A stretch of 45,800 nt of DNA from an uncultured Prevotella sp. Its GTDB lineage: Bacteria; Bacteroidota; Bacteroidia; Bacteroidales; Bacteroidaceae. The stretch is taken from contig NZ_CAMJOS010000027.1 in NCBI RefSeq assembly GCF_946407605.1, positions 1 through 45,800 of the forward strand, written 5' to 3'. Position numbers and translations under genes: made by a program. The number at the start of each line of letters is the position of its first letter. Within the stretch, counting starts at the first letter, position 1. Shown piece after piece: positions 33,280 through 41,937 of this stretch. The notes beneath the pieces were generated by a model, which was not told the origin of the DNA, ran no database searches, and was given only the letters and a program-made list of their open reading frames with translations.

Positions 33280-34599
33280 ATGGAAAAGTTTCTTTTAGAC
33301 CCAACAGCTCCAGAAGCATTAACTTCTGAAGTGATGCACAAAGTAGTCTTAAATGGCATTGATTTTGAACTCCCAGAAAACATCTGGGATGCCATTGATG
33401 ATGCGTTCGGTAATTACTGGAATGTTGAAGTTGGATATGGATGCTGGCCTGATTTCAATTCTGCTGTTAGATCTATCTCTAACTGGTTGCGAAAGGAACA
33501 TATTATCTTTCCATTAGATAAGATTTCAACTATCGTGACTGTTATGTTTGACTGGATAGAGCAGGTTCCTGGGGCTACTCTTGATGATAGCGAAGTTGTT
33601 ATCCCCCATAGCTGCGAAGATTTTGAGCGAATCCGTCAGAAGATTAAGAAACAAGAGCAGATGCTGATGCAAGAACTGTCTGCCGAGTTTGCCCCACAGT
33701 TTAATGACACAATGACCAACTTCGTGTATATCTCCGACAAGTTAAAGGAATTCTATCCAAATGTATATTCACGTTTAACCAAACTATTCGATGAGATGGA
33801 AATTGAATGGGGCGAGGTTAAGGGAACGAAGGATATCTGGATACGTGACTATATGCCCATCCAATTGTCAAATGACCGATTCCTTGTCTATAAATATGAT
33901 CCAGACTATCTGAAAGATTCAGGAGAGAAATATCTCACAGATTCATACGCAATGTCCAAAAGCGTACTTCATAATTGTCAAAAGTTAGATTCTAGTATCA
34001 CATTGGATGGAGGGAATGTAGTTACGTGTGCAGGTCATCGAATACTTACTGATAAGGTCTTTCAAGAAAACGGGAAACCAATATATGATCCAGTATTTTG
34101 TAGGTGCTTATTTGAAGCCCTTGATTCTGATATTATTTTCCTGCCTTGGCATTGTGACAATCCACACGAGCCTAATGCAGATGTGTATGGACACGCAGAT
34201 GGTCTTATACATTGGACTGGTGATAACAGAGTCTTGATGTCTAATCATCGCGATTTTTTTCCAGAAGAGGCAGATGAGGTTAAAAGGCGATTAGAAGCTG
34301 TCGGATTCGAGGTGAAAGAAATGCTGTTTGATGTGCCAAATCCAAATAGAGACTTCAATTGGGCATATATCAACTATCTTGAAGTGGGAAACAAAATCAT
34401 TGTGCCTACATTTGGAATACCAGAGGATGAGCAAGCTTTAAAGTATATCAGAGAGGCTAACCCTGATAGCATTGTTCGAGGTTTCCGCATGAGGGATATT
34501 GTCAGAAATGGTGGAGCACTTCATTGCATTACATGGAACATCAAGAAATCGGAATTACCCTTCGAACCAGAGGAACATAATTCGATTTTACCATTTTGA
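33280..34599 (+). CDS. Agmatine deiminase / PAD_porph family protein with N-terminal extension
   Basis: A 439-residue protein. The C-terminal ~270 residues are of the guanidino-group-modifying fold: WIRDYMPIQ (near 187), LDGGNVV (near 245), YGHADGLIHW (near 303) and NGGALHCITWN with the catalytic cysteine (near 417). These correspond to the Asp, His, Asp and Cys residues of agmatine deiminase. Before this lies a ~165-residue extension (for example VLNGIDFELPENIWDAIDDAFGNYW) that normal agmatine deiminases (about 350-370 aa) lack. The region is A+T-richer than the neighbours. Substrate could be agmatine, arginine or a protein/peptide arginine; not decidable here. It stands alone with its own promoter. 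Confidence 0.82.
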   Translation: MEKFLLDPTAPEALTSEVMHKVVLNGIDFELPENIWDAIDDAFGNYWNVEVGYGCWPDFNSAVRSISNWLRKEHIIFPLDKISTIVTVMFDWIEQVPGATLDDSEVVIPHSCEDFERIRQKIKKQEQMLMQELSAEFAPQFNDTMTNFVYISDKLKEFYPNVYSRLTKLFDEMEIEWGEVKGTKDIWIRDYMPIQLSNDRFLVYKYDPDYLKDSGEKYLTDSYAMSKSVLHNCQKLDSSITLDGGNVVTCAGHRILTDKVFQENGKPIYDPVFCRCLFEALDSDIIFLPWHCDNPHEPNADVYGHADGLIHWTGDNRVLMSNHRDFFPEEADEVKRRLEAVGFEVKEMLFDVPNPNRDFNWAYINYLEVGNKIIVPTFGIPEDEQALKYIREANPDSIVRGFRMRDIVRNGGALHCITWNIKKSELPFEPEEHNSILPF

Positions 34600-34678
34600 T
34601 ATTGCTTTTTCAGAAAATATTTGTAATTTTGCAAAATGAAGTACAGATTGATTATCTAACTTTCAACTTTCTATTATT

Positions 34679-35371
34679 ATGAGTAAACTGATAGAACAAC
34701 TTATAAAGTTTCAAGATTCAAGAAGAAATAATAGTGAAGATCTTGAAATATCATTCGAGAAATTGGCAAAGTATTTATTGTATGGAGGCCATTTCCATTG
34801 TAGTGAACGATACTATCTCTATATCACAAGTGTAGAATTCTATTATCATGAAGAAATAGGTGACAACGATAAACGTATTGTTGACCCAATTATGTATCAT
34901 CGGAATGTTAAGGATAAGCCTGTTGTGCCGTATCTTAATGTTGGAACCCTTTACCCTCATTGGTCAGGAGTTGATATTACATTTGAAGATGACAAATCTC
35001 ATTATCGTGCATCTGCCTTGATTCGTTCATATAGAGTTGTTCAATTAAAGCCTGAACGTTTAGAATTAAAAGAAAGTGATTTGTCAACATACGTTTATGA
35101 TTATCTATTTGATGGTCTATCAGTTGATAAGGAAAAAACAACAATTGATTGGATAGACGATAAAGTGTTGTTCTTAGATTGTAAGGTAAATGCATACAAA
35201 CGAAAGAATGTCAACTTATTTAAGTATAATTACGAGAAAACGGACGAAGAGCCATCATCAAAGCATGATAATGAATTCATTAAGATAAAGAACAAACAAG
35301 ATTCTCGATGTTGGAGATTTGTAAAAGAAGGAAGCGTTTTTGATAGGGAATACGTATTCAAATTAAAATAA
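34679..35371 (+). CDS. Uncharacterised protein (230 aa)
   Basis: A 230-residue soluble protein with many aromatic and charged residues and no signal peptide or membrane helix. A central part, GVDITFEDDKSHYRASALIRSYRVV, and YYHEEIGDNDKRIVDPIMYH before it recall, loosely, the layout of 3-methyladenine-DNA-glycosylase-like folds; this is a weak resemblance. Codon use is A+T-rich as in the preceding gene. A TAATTTTG element (34624-34631) lies about 50 bases upstream, without a -33 box. Family unknown; possibly acquired together with the deiminase-like gene. Confidence 0.6.
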   Translation: MSKLIEQLIKFQDSRRNNSEDLEISFEKLAKYLLYGGHFHCSERYYLYITSVEFYYHEEIGDNDKRIVDPIMYHRNVKDKPVVPYLNVGTLYPHWSGVDITFEDDKSHYRASALIRSYRVVQLKPERLELKESDLSTYVYDYLFDGLSVDKEKTTIDWIDDKVLFLDCKVNAYKRKNVNLFKYNYEKTDEEPSSKHDNEFIKIKNKQDSRCWRFVKEGSVFDREYVFKLK

Positions 35372-35381
35372 ATAGTAAACA

Positions 35382-35543
35382 TTGGGATTTACGGGCTCGG
35401 AGGATGTGATCACTTTCTCCCCGGGCCAGGGCGTTGCACAAGATTACAATGAGGCAGTAAAATGGCTTAAGTTAGCAGCAGAAAAAGGGAATAAGGAAGC
35501 AATAGAAGCGCTTAAGACTATAGAAGAGAATAATAAGAAATAG
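35382..35543 (+). pseudogene. 3' fragment of a Sel1-repeat protein gene
   Basis: The frame ends in one good Sel1 repeat (GQGVAQDYNEAVKWLKLAAE) and a short Lys/Asn-rich tail, then TAG at 35541. There is no proper start; only TTG at 35382 or GTG at 35406 come before it. Intact Sel1 proteins carry several repeats. The bases just before the repeat (35391-35430) are much richer in G+C than their surroundings, as if two sequences had been joined. It looks like the remainder of a deleted or disrupted gene. Confidence 0.65.
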
Positions 35544-35579
35544 AAGTACACACCGAACCCCTTCTGTTTATGGATGCGA

Positions 35580-35610
35580 TAAAAAAATAGAGAAGCCTTA
35601 AGCTTCTCTA
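35580..35610 (-). terminator. Intrinsic terminator of tRNA-Ser
   Basis: TAGAGAAGC (35588-35596) and GCTTCTCTA (35602-35610) form a 9-bp stem; on the minus strand it is followed by seven T residues. Confidence 0.85.
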
Positions 35611-35623
35611 TTTATACGTTTCT

Positions 35624-35713
35624 TGGCGGAAGGTGAGGGATTCAAACCCCCGATACCCATAAGGGTATACCGGATTTCGAGTCCAGCGCGATCGATCACT
35701 CTGCCAACCTTCC
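35624..35713 (-). tRNA. tRNA-Ser (anticodon CGA)
   Basis: A 90-nucleotide minus-strand tRNA. The acceptor stem GGAAGGT pairs with ACCTTCC, the anticodon loop reads CTCGAAA (anticodon CGA, reading UCG), and a long variable arm (GTATACCC/GGGTATC-type stem) marks it as a class II serine tRNA. The T loop is GGTTTGAATCC. The 3' CCA is encoded. It ends next to a strong terminator. Confidence 0.93.
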
Positions 35714-35748
35714 AGTTGTGGGAATAAAGGGTCGTTTTATTCGGGTTG

Positions 35749-35780
35749 CAAAGGTACGAAGAATATTTTTATCCACCAAA
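35749..35780 (-). promoter_or_regulatory. tRNA-Ser promoter
   Basis: On the minus strand TTTG (35780-35777), a 20-base spacer and TACCTTTG (35756-35749), about 36 bases before the tRNA 5' end. Confidence 0.75.
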
Positions 35781-35826
35781 TAATACATGAGATTTTTTGA
35801 AATAGACCTTGATAATTGGTCTTTTC

Positions 35827-35858
35827 TTTGTGTATTTGCCCAAGAATCACTACATTTG
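35827..35858 (+). promoter_or_regulatory. Promoter of the second ECF sigma gene
   Basis: TTTG (35827-35830), a 20-base spacer and TACATTTG (35851-35858), giving a leader of about 100 bases before the ATG at 35964. Confidence 0.65.
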
Positions 35859-35963
35859 CAGAGGAATTGAGCACGAGGTGCGAAAAAAATGAAAAATTTT
35901 TGTGATTTCCTGTAATTTTTAGATAGCTTCTTGCATCTAAAGGATAAAAACATCAGAAAAAAG

Positions 35964-36446
35964 ATGAAACAAGAAGAGTATTTTACCCAACTGGTGCGAG
36001 AGCACAAGAGCACAATCTACACCGTGTGTTATATGTTCTCGCAGGATGAGGAGGAGGTTAACGACCTCTTTCAGGAAACGCTCATCAACATGTGGAAGGG
36101 CATTGACAGCTTTCGTGAAGAGAGTAAGATTAGCACGTGGATTTATCGTGTGGCCCTGAACACATGCTTGCTGCAGGAGCGTAAGAAGAAACGTCAGGTG
36201 GCTAAGGTGCCGCTGACGATGGATGTGAACTTTTTCCAGGACGACGATGCCAACGCCGCTCAGGTGAGAATGCTACACCAGCGCATCGGTAAACTGGGAT
36301 TGGTGGACAGGGCCTTGGTGATGATGTGGCTGGAAGGCATGAGCTACGACGAAATCGGCGCCGTGATGGGTATCTCGGCACAGAACGTGGGAGTGAAGCT
36401 GTTTCGCATCAAGGAGAGTCTGAAAAAGGCGAACAGTGATGAGTGA
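35964..36446 (+). CDS. ECF-family RNA polymerase sigma factor (second)
   Basis: A 160-residue sigma factor. Region 2 is FTQLVREHKSTIYTVCYMFS, EEVNDLFQETLINMWKGIDSF and STWIYRVALNTCLL; region 4 is RALVMMWLEGMSYDEIGAVMGISAQNVGVKLFRI. The ATG at 35964 (MKQEEYF) is preferred over the TTG at 35931. The next gene, 46 bases downstream, is a membrane protein, a common arrangement for such sigma factors in Bacteroidales. The signal it answers is unknown. Confidence 0.92.
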   Translation: MKQEEYFTQLVREHKSTIYTVCYMFSQDEEEVNDLFQETLINMWKGIDSFREESKISTWIYRVALNTCLLQERKKKRQVAKVPLTMDVNFFQDDDANAAQVRMLHQRIGKLGLVDRALVMMWLEGMSYDEIGAVMGISAQNVGVKLFRIKESLKKANSDE

Positions 36447-36492
36447 ATGGTGAAGGGAGAAATGAAAAAGAAAAAACAAAAAATACAGGAAT

Positions 36493-37068
36493 ATGGAAGA
36501 GATGAATTTTGAGGAGATGCGCAATCAGTTTGCCATTCTCAAGGAGCAGTTGAAGAAGCAGGAGATTGTGAGCGACCGCCTGCTGCGTGAGACGATGAAG
36601 GCCAATAGAAGCAAGATTAACAGTACGAAGCGTATGTGCTATGTATGTGCTGCCGTGGCTATACTCGTGACACCTCTGAACTACTACACCCACGCCTGGG
36701 GCTTGGTGTTCAGTATCGCTACCTGCTTGATGATGCTTTTATGCGCCGTGGCTACCTATTATATCCACAAGCCTGTGGACAACCTGAACTTTATGAGGGA
36801 TGACTTTGCAACGGTGGCCCGCGTGATGGCAAGATTTAAGAAGCATTATGACATGTGGTTGTACTACTGCTCGCCTACAATAGGAATTCCCTGGCTGATA
36901 TGGGCTTGCTACGAGTTTGCATGGAAGAACGCACCAGAAGGTGTTAACCCCTGGGGTTTGACGATCCCCGTGATAGTGGGTGCTGTGGTAGGTTTCTTGA
37001 TTGGTATTTATTATCACTTCAAGGCCGTGAATGCAGCGAAAGATATTCTTGCGGAGATTGAAGGGTAA
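36493..37068 (+). CDS. Membrane protein downstream of ECF sigma factor
   Basis: A 191-residue protein. An N-terminal cytoplasmic helix (MNFEEMRNQFAILKEQLKKQE) is followed by four membrane segments in two pairs, at about 49-67 and 70-92, then 125-142 and 151-172, with a charged loop between the pairs (MRDDFATVARVMARFKKHYD). It is probably cotranscribed with the sigma factor and could control it, but no anti-sigma domain was recognised. Confidence 0.75.
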   Translation: MEEMNFEEMRNQFAILKEQLKKQEIVSDRLLRETMKANRSKINSTKRMCYVCAAVAILVTPLNYYTHAWGLVFSIATCLMMLLCAVATYYIHKPVDNLNFMRDDFATVARVMARFKKHYDMWLYYCSPTIGIPWLIWACYEFAWKNAPEGVNPWGLTIPVIVGAVVGFLIGIYYHFKAVNAAKDILAEIEG

Positions 37069-37097
37069 TTAATGGTGAAGGCTGCGAGTAAGCGAGA

Positions 37098-37124
37098 ACA
37101 ATGACAAACTTGTTTGATTATTGT
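37098..37124. repeat. Palindromic element after the sigma operon
   Basis: ACAAT...CAAACTTGTTTG...ATTGT: a perfect 12-bp core palindrome (37105-37116) within an outer 5-bp stem. It is followed by G+C-rich GAGCGAGAGC. Possibly a dispersed repeat. Confidence 0.4.
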
Positions 37125-37165
37125 CGAGCGAGAGCAGACTAGACCGAAGGTCAAGGGTGAAAAGA

Positions 37166-37204
37166 GAAAGGTGAAGGGGCATCCTTCACCTTTCACTATT
37201 TTTG
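37166..37204 (+). terminator. Terminator of the sigma / membrane-protein operon
   Basis: GAAAGGTGAAGG (37166-37177) pairs perfectly with CCTTCACCTTTC (37183-37194) around a 5-base loop, followed by ACTATTTTTG. It lies just before the uxuA 3' end and may serve both directions. Confidence 0.8.
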
Positions 37205-37211
37205 ATCAAAT

Positions 37212-38465
37212 TCAATCAAAGAATCCGGGTTGTTTGTATTCGATACCCAGCTCGCGGTCAACGGTGGCGAGGATGCCCTGCACCTGGCCGAGGGCAAACA
37301 TACGGCCGAGTAGGGTATAGCCAGCGTTGTGGCCGTGGCTGCTTTCGTCGAGGATGCCGCCAGGCTCATCGGTAAAGGTCATACCGTGATCCACACGCAT
37401 GGGCAGCTCTGGATTCTCTTTCTCGAAGATGCGTGCCAGCTCGATGAGGTCGGCACGTCCGCCCAGGTGACTGGCTTCTGTGAAGTCGCCGTTGGGGAAA
37501 ATGTGGCACGAACGGAGATGCACGAAATGGGTGCGCGAGGCAAACTTCTTAGCCAGGTCGACCACATTATTGTAGGCGCCTGCCGAGAGTGAACCAGCAC
37601 AGAAGGTGAGTCCGTTGTGCTTGTTGGGCACGGCGTTGAGGAACCACTGGATATCCTCCTCTGTACGCACGATGCGAGGCAGTCCGAGAATCTCGATAGG
37701 GGGATCGTCGGGGTGCACGCACATGTTCATGTTGTACTCCTCGCAGGTAGGCATAATGGCTTCGAGGAAATATTTCATGTTTTCGCGCAACTGTTTCTTG
37801 TCTATTCCCTTATAGAGGTCGAGGAACTCGCGGAATTTCTGGATGGGTGCCTCGTCTTTCTCGCTGAAGTTGCCGCTGACGAAGCCCTGGGTCTTGATGA
37901 TGATATTCTCTACCAGCTTGTGGTCCTTCTCAGGCGTCATGGTCTTGGCCAGCTCGTCGCATTCGGCCAGCACGTTGCGGCCCTGACCCCAGCCCTCTGG
38001 GAACTGGAACTTGGCCCACTCCTCGCGCGCGCCCTCGCGCTTGAGAATATAGATGTCGAAGTAGGCAAACTCGGCGTAGTTGAAATAGAGATTGGTAGCA
38101 CCATTGGGGTTGTTGTGGAACAAGTCAGTACGGGCCCAGTCCAGCACAGGCATGAAGTTATAGCAGATGCAATGGATGCCTTCGGCCGAGAGGTTGCGCA
38201 GGCTCTCTTTATAGACCTCGATCTGATGGTCGCGGTCTGGGCCGCCATATTTGATGGTCTCTACAACGGGCAGGCTCTCTACGACGCTCCATCGCATGCC
38301 GTAGCTCTCGATATACTCACGCAGGTCGCGAATCTTCTCGCGGGTCCATACTTCGCCCAGGGGTACGTCGTGCAATGCAGTAACGATGCCCTCGACGCCG
38401 ATTTGTCTCAGCATGGCAAGTGTGATCTTGTCCTTCTTGCCAAACCATCTCCATGTTCTTTCCAT
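37212..38465 (-). CDS. uxuA: Mannonate dehydratase
   Basis: A 417-residue TIM-barrel enzyme that dehydrates D-mannonate to 2-keto-3-deoxygluconate in glucuronate breakdown. It begins MERTWRWFGKKDKITLAMLRQ, shows CVHPDDPPIEILGLPRIV (metal/substrate histidine) near 250, THFVHLRSCHIFPNGDFTEASHL near 315 and RVDHGMTF near 355. Length and motifs match UxuA. It follows the DUF1846 gene by 24 bases; no uxuB or kdg genes are in the window. Confidence 0.95.
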   Translation of the reverse strand: MERTWRWFGKKDKITLAMLRQIGVEGIVTALHDVPLGEVWTREKIRDLREYIESYGMRWSVVESLPVVETIKYGGPDRDHQIEVYKESLRNLSAEGIHCICYNFMPVLDWARTDLFHNNPNGATNLYFNYAEFAYFDIYILKREGAREEWAKFQFPEGWGQGRNVLAECDELAKTMTPEKDHKLVENIIIKTQGFVSGNFSEKDEAPIQKFREFLDLYKGIDKKQLRENMKYFLEAIMPTCEEYNMNMCVHPDDPPIEILGLPRIVRTEEDIQWFLNAVPNKHNGLTFCAGSLSAGAYNNVVDLAKKFASRTHFVHLRSCHIFPNGDFTEASHLGGRADLIELARIFEKENPELPMRVDHGMTFTDEPGGILDESSHGHNAGYTLLGRMFALGQVQGILATVDRELGIEYKQPGFFD

Positions 38466-38489
38466 AGTCTTGAGTTTTGAGTTTCGGGG

Positions 38490-39953
38490 TTATTTCTTAC
38501 GCACGGGGTCGCAGGTCAGTCCGCAACCCAGTTTCTTGAATATCTTACGGTCTACCTCGGAGAGCATGACGGTAGAGTGGACCTGACAGCCACGTAGACG
38601 GGGCAGCTGGGCCAGGGCGTTGCGACATTGCTCATCGTCCTTGGACAGTACGCTGAGGGCTACCAGCACCTCGTCGGTATGCAGTCGGGGGTTCTTGCCA
38701 CCCAGGTATTCTATCTTGGTCTTCTGGATAGGTTCGATCATGCTCTGGGGAATAAGTTTCACCTCGTGGTTGATGCCTGCCAGATGCTTGGTAGCGTTGA
38801 GCAGCAAGGCTGCGCTACAGCCCAGCAGGGGCGAAGACTTTGAAGTAATGATGGTGCCGTCTTCCAGCTCCATGGCGGCAGCGGTATGCTCGGTAAGCTC
38901 CTGCTTGGCCTGAGCAGCTACGGTGACGCGGCGGTAGGCTGTGGTGATCTTGGCCTGATTGAAGAGCATCAGAATCTTATTGACCTCGCGTTCGTTGTCA
39001 GCACCATCGGCCAGTTTATTGGTAGCGTCGTAGTAGCGACGGATAATCTCCTCGCGTGAAGCGTTGCAGCATACCTCGTCGTCAGAGATGCAGAAGCCCA
39101 CCATGTTGACGCCCATGTCTGTGGGGCTCTTATAGGGGTTCTCGCCGTAGATGCCCTCGAACAGGGCGTTGAGCACGGGGAAGATCTCGATGTCGCGGTT
39201 GTAGTTGACGGCAATCTTATCGTAAGCCTCCAGGTGGAACGGGTCAATCATGTTCACGTCGTTCAAGTCTGCTGTAGCGGCCTCGTAGGCAATATTTACA
39301 GGATGCTTCAGAGGCAAGTTCCATACAGGGAAGGTCTCGAACTTAGCATAGCCAGCACTCACACCGCGCTTGTTCTCGTTGTAGAGCTGACTGAGGCATA
39401 CAGCCATCTTGCCAGAACCAGGACCAGGGGCGGTTACGATGACCAGCTCGCGCGAAGTCTCCACATAGTCGTTCTTGCCGAAACCCTCGTCAGAGGCTAT
39501 GAGCTCCACGTTGTGGGGATAACCGTCGATGAGGTAGTGCACGTAGGATTTGATGCCCATGCGCTCCAGGCGATGGCGGAACTGATCGGCGGCGTTCTGG
39601 CCGTTGTAGTGGGTGATGACCACCGAGCCTACCATGAAGTCGCGGTTCATAAATTCCTCGCGCAGGCGCAGCACATCTTCGTCGTAGGTGATGCCCAGGT
39701 CGGCACGTACCTTGTTCTTCTCGATATCCTCAGCGCTAACTACGATGACAATCTCCAGTTGGTCGCGCAGCTGGGCAAACATGCGCAGCTTGCTGTCGGG
39801 CTTGAAGCCGGGGAGCACGCGTGAGGCGTGATGGTCGTCGAAGAGCTTGCCGCCCAGTTCCAGATAGAGTTTACCGTCGAACTGGGCAATGCGCTCGCGG
39901 ATATGTTCTGACTGAATCTTCAGATATTTCTCGTTGTCGAATCCTATTTTCAT
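38490..39953 (-). CDS. DUF1846 family protein
   Basis: A 487-residue cytoplasmic protein of the DUF1846 family: MKIGFDNEKYLKIQSEHI at the start, LYLELGGKLFDDHHASRVLPGF near 30, APGPGSGKMAVCLSQLYNE near 185 (a P-loop-like turn) and NVNMIDPFHLEAYDKIAVNYNRDIEIFPVL near 245. Homologs exist in many Firmicutes and Bacteroidetes and have a solved but unassigned fold. Lies on the same strand as yidC and uxuA, 27 bases after yidC, so cotranscription is likely. The role is unknown. Confidence 0.88.
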   Translation of the reverse strand: MKIGFDNEKYLKIQSEHIRERIAQFDGKLYLELGGKLFDDHHASRVLPGFKPDSKLRMFAQLRDQLEIVIVVSAEDIEKNKVRADLGITYDEDVLRLREEFMNRDFMVGSVVITHYNGQNAADQFRHRLERMGIKSYVHYLIDGYPHNVELIASDEGFGKNDYVETSRELVIVTAPGPGSGKMAVCLSQLYNENKRGVSAGYAKFETFPVWNLPLKHPVNIAYEAATADLNDVNMIDPFHLEAYDKIAVNYNRDIEIFPVLNALFEGIYGENPYKSPTDMGVNMVGFCISDDEVCCNASREEIIRRYYDATNKLADGADNEREVNKILMLFNQAKITTAYRRVTVAAQAKQELTEHTAAAMELEDGTIITSKSSPLLGCSAALLLNATKHLAGINHEVKLIPQSMIEPIQKTKIEYLGGKNPRLHTDEVLVALSVLSKDDEQCRNALAQLPRLRGCQVHSTVMLSEVDRKIFKKLGCGLTCDPVRKK

Positions 39954-39980
39954 CGTTCTATGGTTGTGTTGTGGGGATTG

Positions 39981-41861
39981 TTATTTTCTGTTCTGTTGCT
40001 GCTTCTGAATCTCGGCGGCACGCTTCTGCATCTCCTCGAGACGTGCGGCCAGGCCGCTCATCTTCTTGGGGTTGTTCTGGTTCTCCTTGTATTTAGCCTC
40101 GAGGATAGCAAGCAACTTAGCATCGTCGGTGGTCTTACGCAACGTCCACATAATGGCAGCTGAGAAGAACAGGGAGATGAAGTAGTAGAAGTTAAGACCG
40201 CTGGAGTAGTCGTTGAACATGAAGAAGAACATCAGAGGCATGATGTACATCATCCACGACATCATCTTCATCTGCTCGGCTTGTTGACCAACCATCTGGT
40301 CGCGCTGTTGGCGCATGGTCATGTATGAGTAGAGCAGGTTGCTGACGCAGAACAGCACGCAGGTGAGCGACAGGTGGTCGCCAATGCCCCAGATGTTGAA
40401 GCCCCACTCGAAGATAGGATCATAGGTGGAAAGGTCGTCCATCCACAGGAACGACTCGCGGCGCAGCTGGATGGCGTTAGGCACGAAGTTGAACATGGCA
40501 ATCCAGATAGGCATCTGGATGAGCATGGGCAGACAGCCACCCAGGGGTGATACACCATATTTTGAATACAGCGCCATCATGGCCTGCTGTTTCTGCATCT
40601 GATCTTCGGGTTTATTGAACTCTTTGGTAGCCTCGTCGAGTTTCGGCTTCAGCACGCGCATCTTGGCACTCGACATATAGCTCTTCTTCACCATTGGGAA
40701 TGTGATGGCCTTGAGCAGCAGGGTGATAAGGATGAGCACGATACCCATGGGCAGACCCAGCTTGGTGAGCCAGTCGAAGACGTAGAGTGTGAACCAGCGG
40801 TTGATGAAACGGAACAGGGGCCATCCCAGATAGACCAGTTTCTCCATCTCAAGGTCCTTGCCAAAGGTGCTCTGCTCCTCCACATTCTGGATGAGACGGA
40901 AATCGTTGGGACCAAGGAACATCTCAAACTCAGAGGGCTGCAGACCTGTAGGGTCGAACTTGGTAGTGAGGCGAGCCTCGTAGTTTTTCAGAATGCGTGT
41001 GCTCTTGTCAAGCGGCGTGCTGGTGAGTTCGGCACCAGCGTTGAAGCCATCCTTCGAGATGAGCACGGCAGAAAAATACTGGTTCTTGAAAGCCACCCAG
41101 TCGATGGCCTCCTCGATGGTCTCTTTCTTGTCAGAGGTCTCGTTCAGATAGTCGGTACCACCATCGTGGAACTTATAGGTGAGAGCCGAGCGATAGTTTT
41201 CAAACGAAAAACCCTTTTCCTGCTGATGACAAGAGTCCTGCCACTGGATAACCACCTCCTTGCTGGTGGGATCGAGCTGTCCAGCCAGACCTACTGCCTG
41301 CATAGAGAAATGGAGCAGATAGTCAGGCCCCAGCGTGTACTTGAACACTAACGAACCATTGCCCAGAGCCTGAGCAGTCATGATGAGTGAGCCGTCGGCA
41401 TCGACAGACTCGGTAAAGTTCAGGTCCTGTGTGTTGATATACTTGTTGACGCTCTTCAGCACAAAGTTCATCTGCTGACTCTGGCCGTCAAACAGCGTGA
41501 TGCCGTAATTGTTCAACGTGTCCTTATGACCAATGATGCGAGCGCTGGCAATAGTGCCGCCCTTGGTGTTGAATGCCAACTCGAGCGAGTCGTTCTTGAG
41601 CACCACCAGACGGTTGGGACCTGCCACAGAGTCGTTGAGGGCAGGGAAGAAGAGGTCGGTGGAGTCGGCCACCACAGCGGGCTGTGGCAGACTGCTATCC
41701 TGCTGGGCGGTTTTGGCTGCTTGTTGTTGCTTGACTGCTGCAATGCTGTCCTGCTGATGGTTGTAGGCATCGATTTGCTCTTGCGACGGGGTGTTCAGAT
41801 ACGAGAAAAGTATGAGCACCACAGCGATGAGGCTGAATCCTATTAATGTGTTTCTGTTCAT
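39981..41861 (-). CDS. yidC: Membrane protein insertase YidC
   Basis: A 626-residue insertase. An N-terminal helix (NRNTLIGFSLIAVVLILFSYL) is followed by a large periplasmic P1 beta-sandwich (about 30-345) and the conserved core helices: GIVLILITLLLKAITFPMVKK with the SYMSSAKMRVLKPKL coiled loop, GGCLPMLIQMPIWIAMFNF, and LMFFFMFNDYSSGLNFYYFISLFFS. The C-terminus is basic (EIQKQQQNRK), as is usual for ribosome binding. It inserts membrane proteins alone or with Sec. The gene is transcribed from a promoter divergent to the DUF3078 gene. Confidence 0.95.
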   Translation of the reverse strand: MNRNTLIGFSLIAVVLILFSYLNTPSQEQIDAYNHQQDSIAAVKQQQAAKTAQQDSSLPQPAVVADSTDLFFPALNDSVAGPNRLVVLKNDSLELAFNTKGGTIASARIIGHKDTLNNYGITLFDGQSQQMNFVLKSVNKYINTQDLNFTESVDADGSLIMTAQALGNGSLVFKYTLGPDYLLHFSMQAVGLAGQLDPTSKEVVIQWQDSCHQQEKGFSFENYRSALTYKFHDGGTDYLNETSDKKETIEEAIDWVAFKNQYFSAVLISKDGFNAGAELTSTPLDKSTRILKNYEARLTTKFDPTGLQPSEFEMFLGPNDFRLIQNVEEQSTFGKDLEMEKLVYLGWPLFRFINRWFTLYVFDWLTKLGLPMGIVLILITLLLKAITFPMVKKSYMSSAKMRVLKPKLDEATKEFNKPEDQMQKQQAMMALYSKYGVSPLGGCLPMLIQMPIWIAMFNFVPNAIQLRRESFLWMDDLSTYDPIFEWGFNIWGIGDHLSLTCVLFCVSNLLYSYMTMRQQRDQMVGQQAEQMKMMSWMMYIMPLMFFFMFNDYSSGLNFYYFISLFFSAAIMWTLRKTTDDAKLLAILEAKYKENQNNPKKMSGLAARLEEMQKRAAEIQKQQQNRK

Positions 41862-41899
41862 TATTTATGATTTTTTACTACTTTTTCTAAAACAAGGTG

Positions 41900-41907
41900 C
41901 AAAGTTA
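41900..41907 (-). promoter_or_regulatory. -7 element of yidC
   Basis: The minus strand reads TAACTTTG, about 39 bases before the yidC ATG. It is the exact mirror of the plus-strand element at 41921-41928, 13 bases away. Confidence 0.55.
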
Positions 41908-41920
41908 CAAAAAAAAATCT

Positions 41921-41928
41921 TAACTTTG
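41921..41928 (+). promoter_or_regulatory. -7 element of the DUF3078 gene
   Basis: TAACTTTG, only 9 bases before the ATG at 41938, so the transcript would have almost no leader. No -33 TTTG box is visible. Confidence 0.5.
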
Positions 41929-41937
41929 CACGCAGTT

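Noticed and set aside
37617..38480. 287-residue plus-strand frame
   Set aside because: Antisense to uxuA, whose motifs and length are fully convincing.
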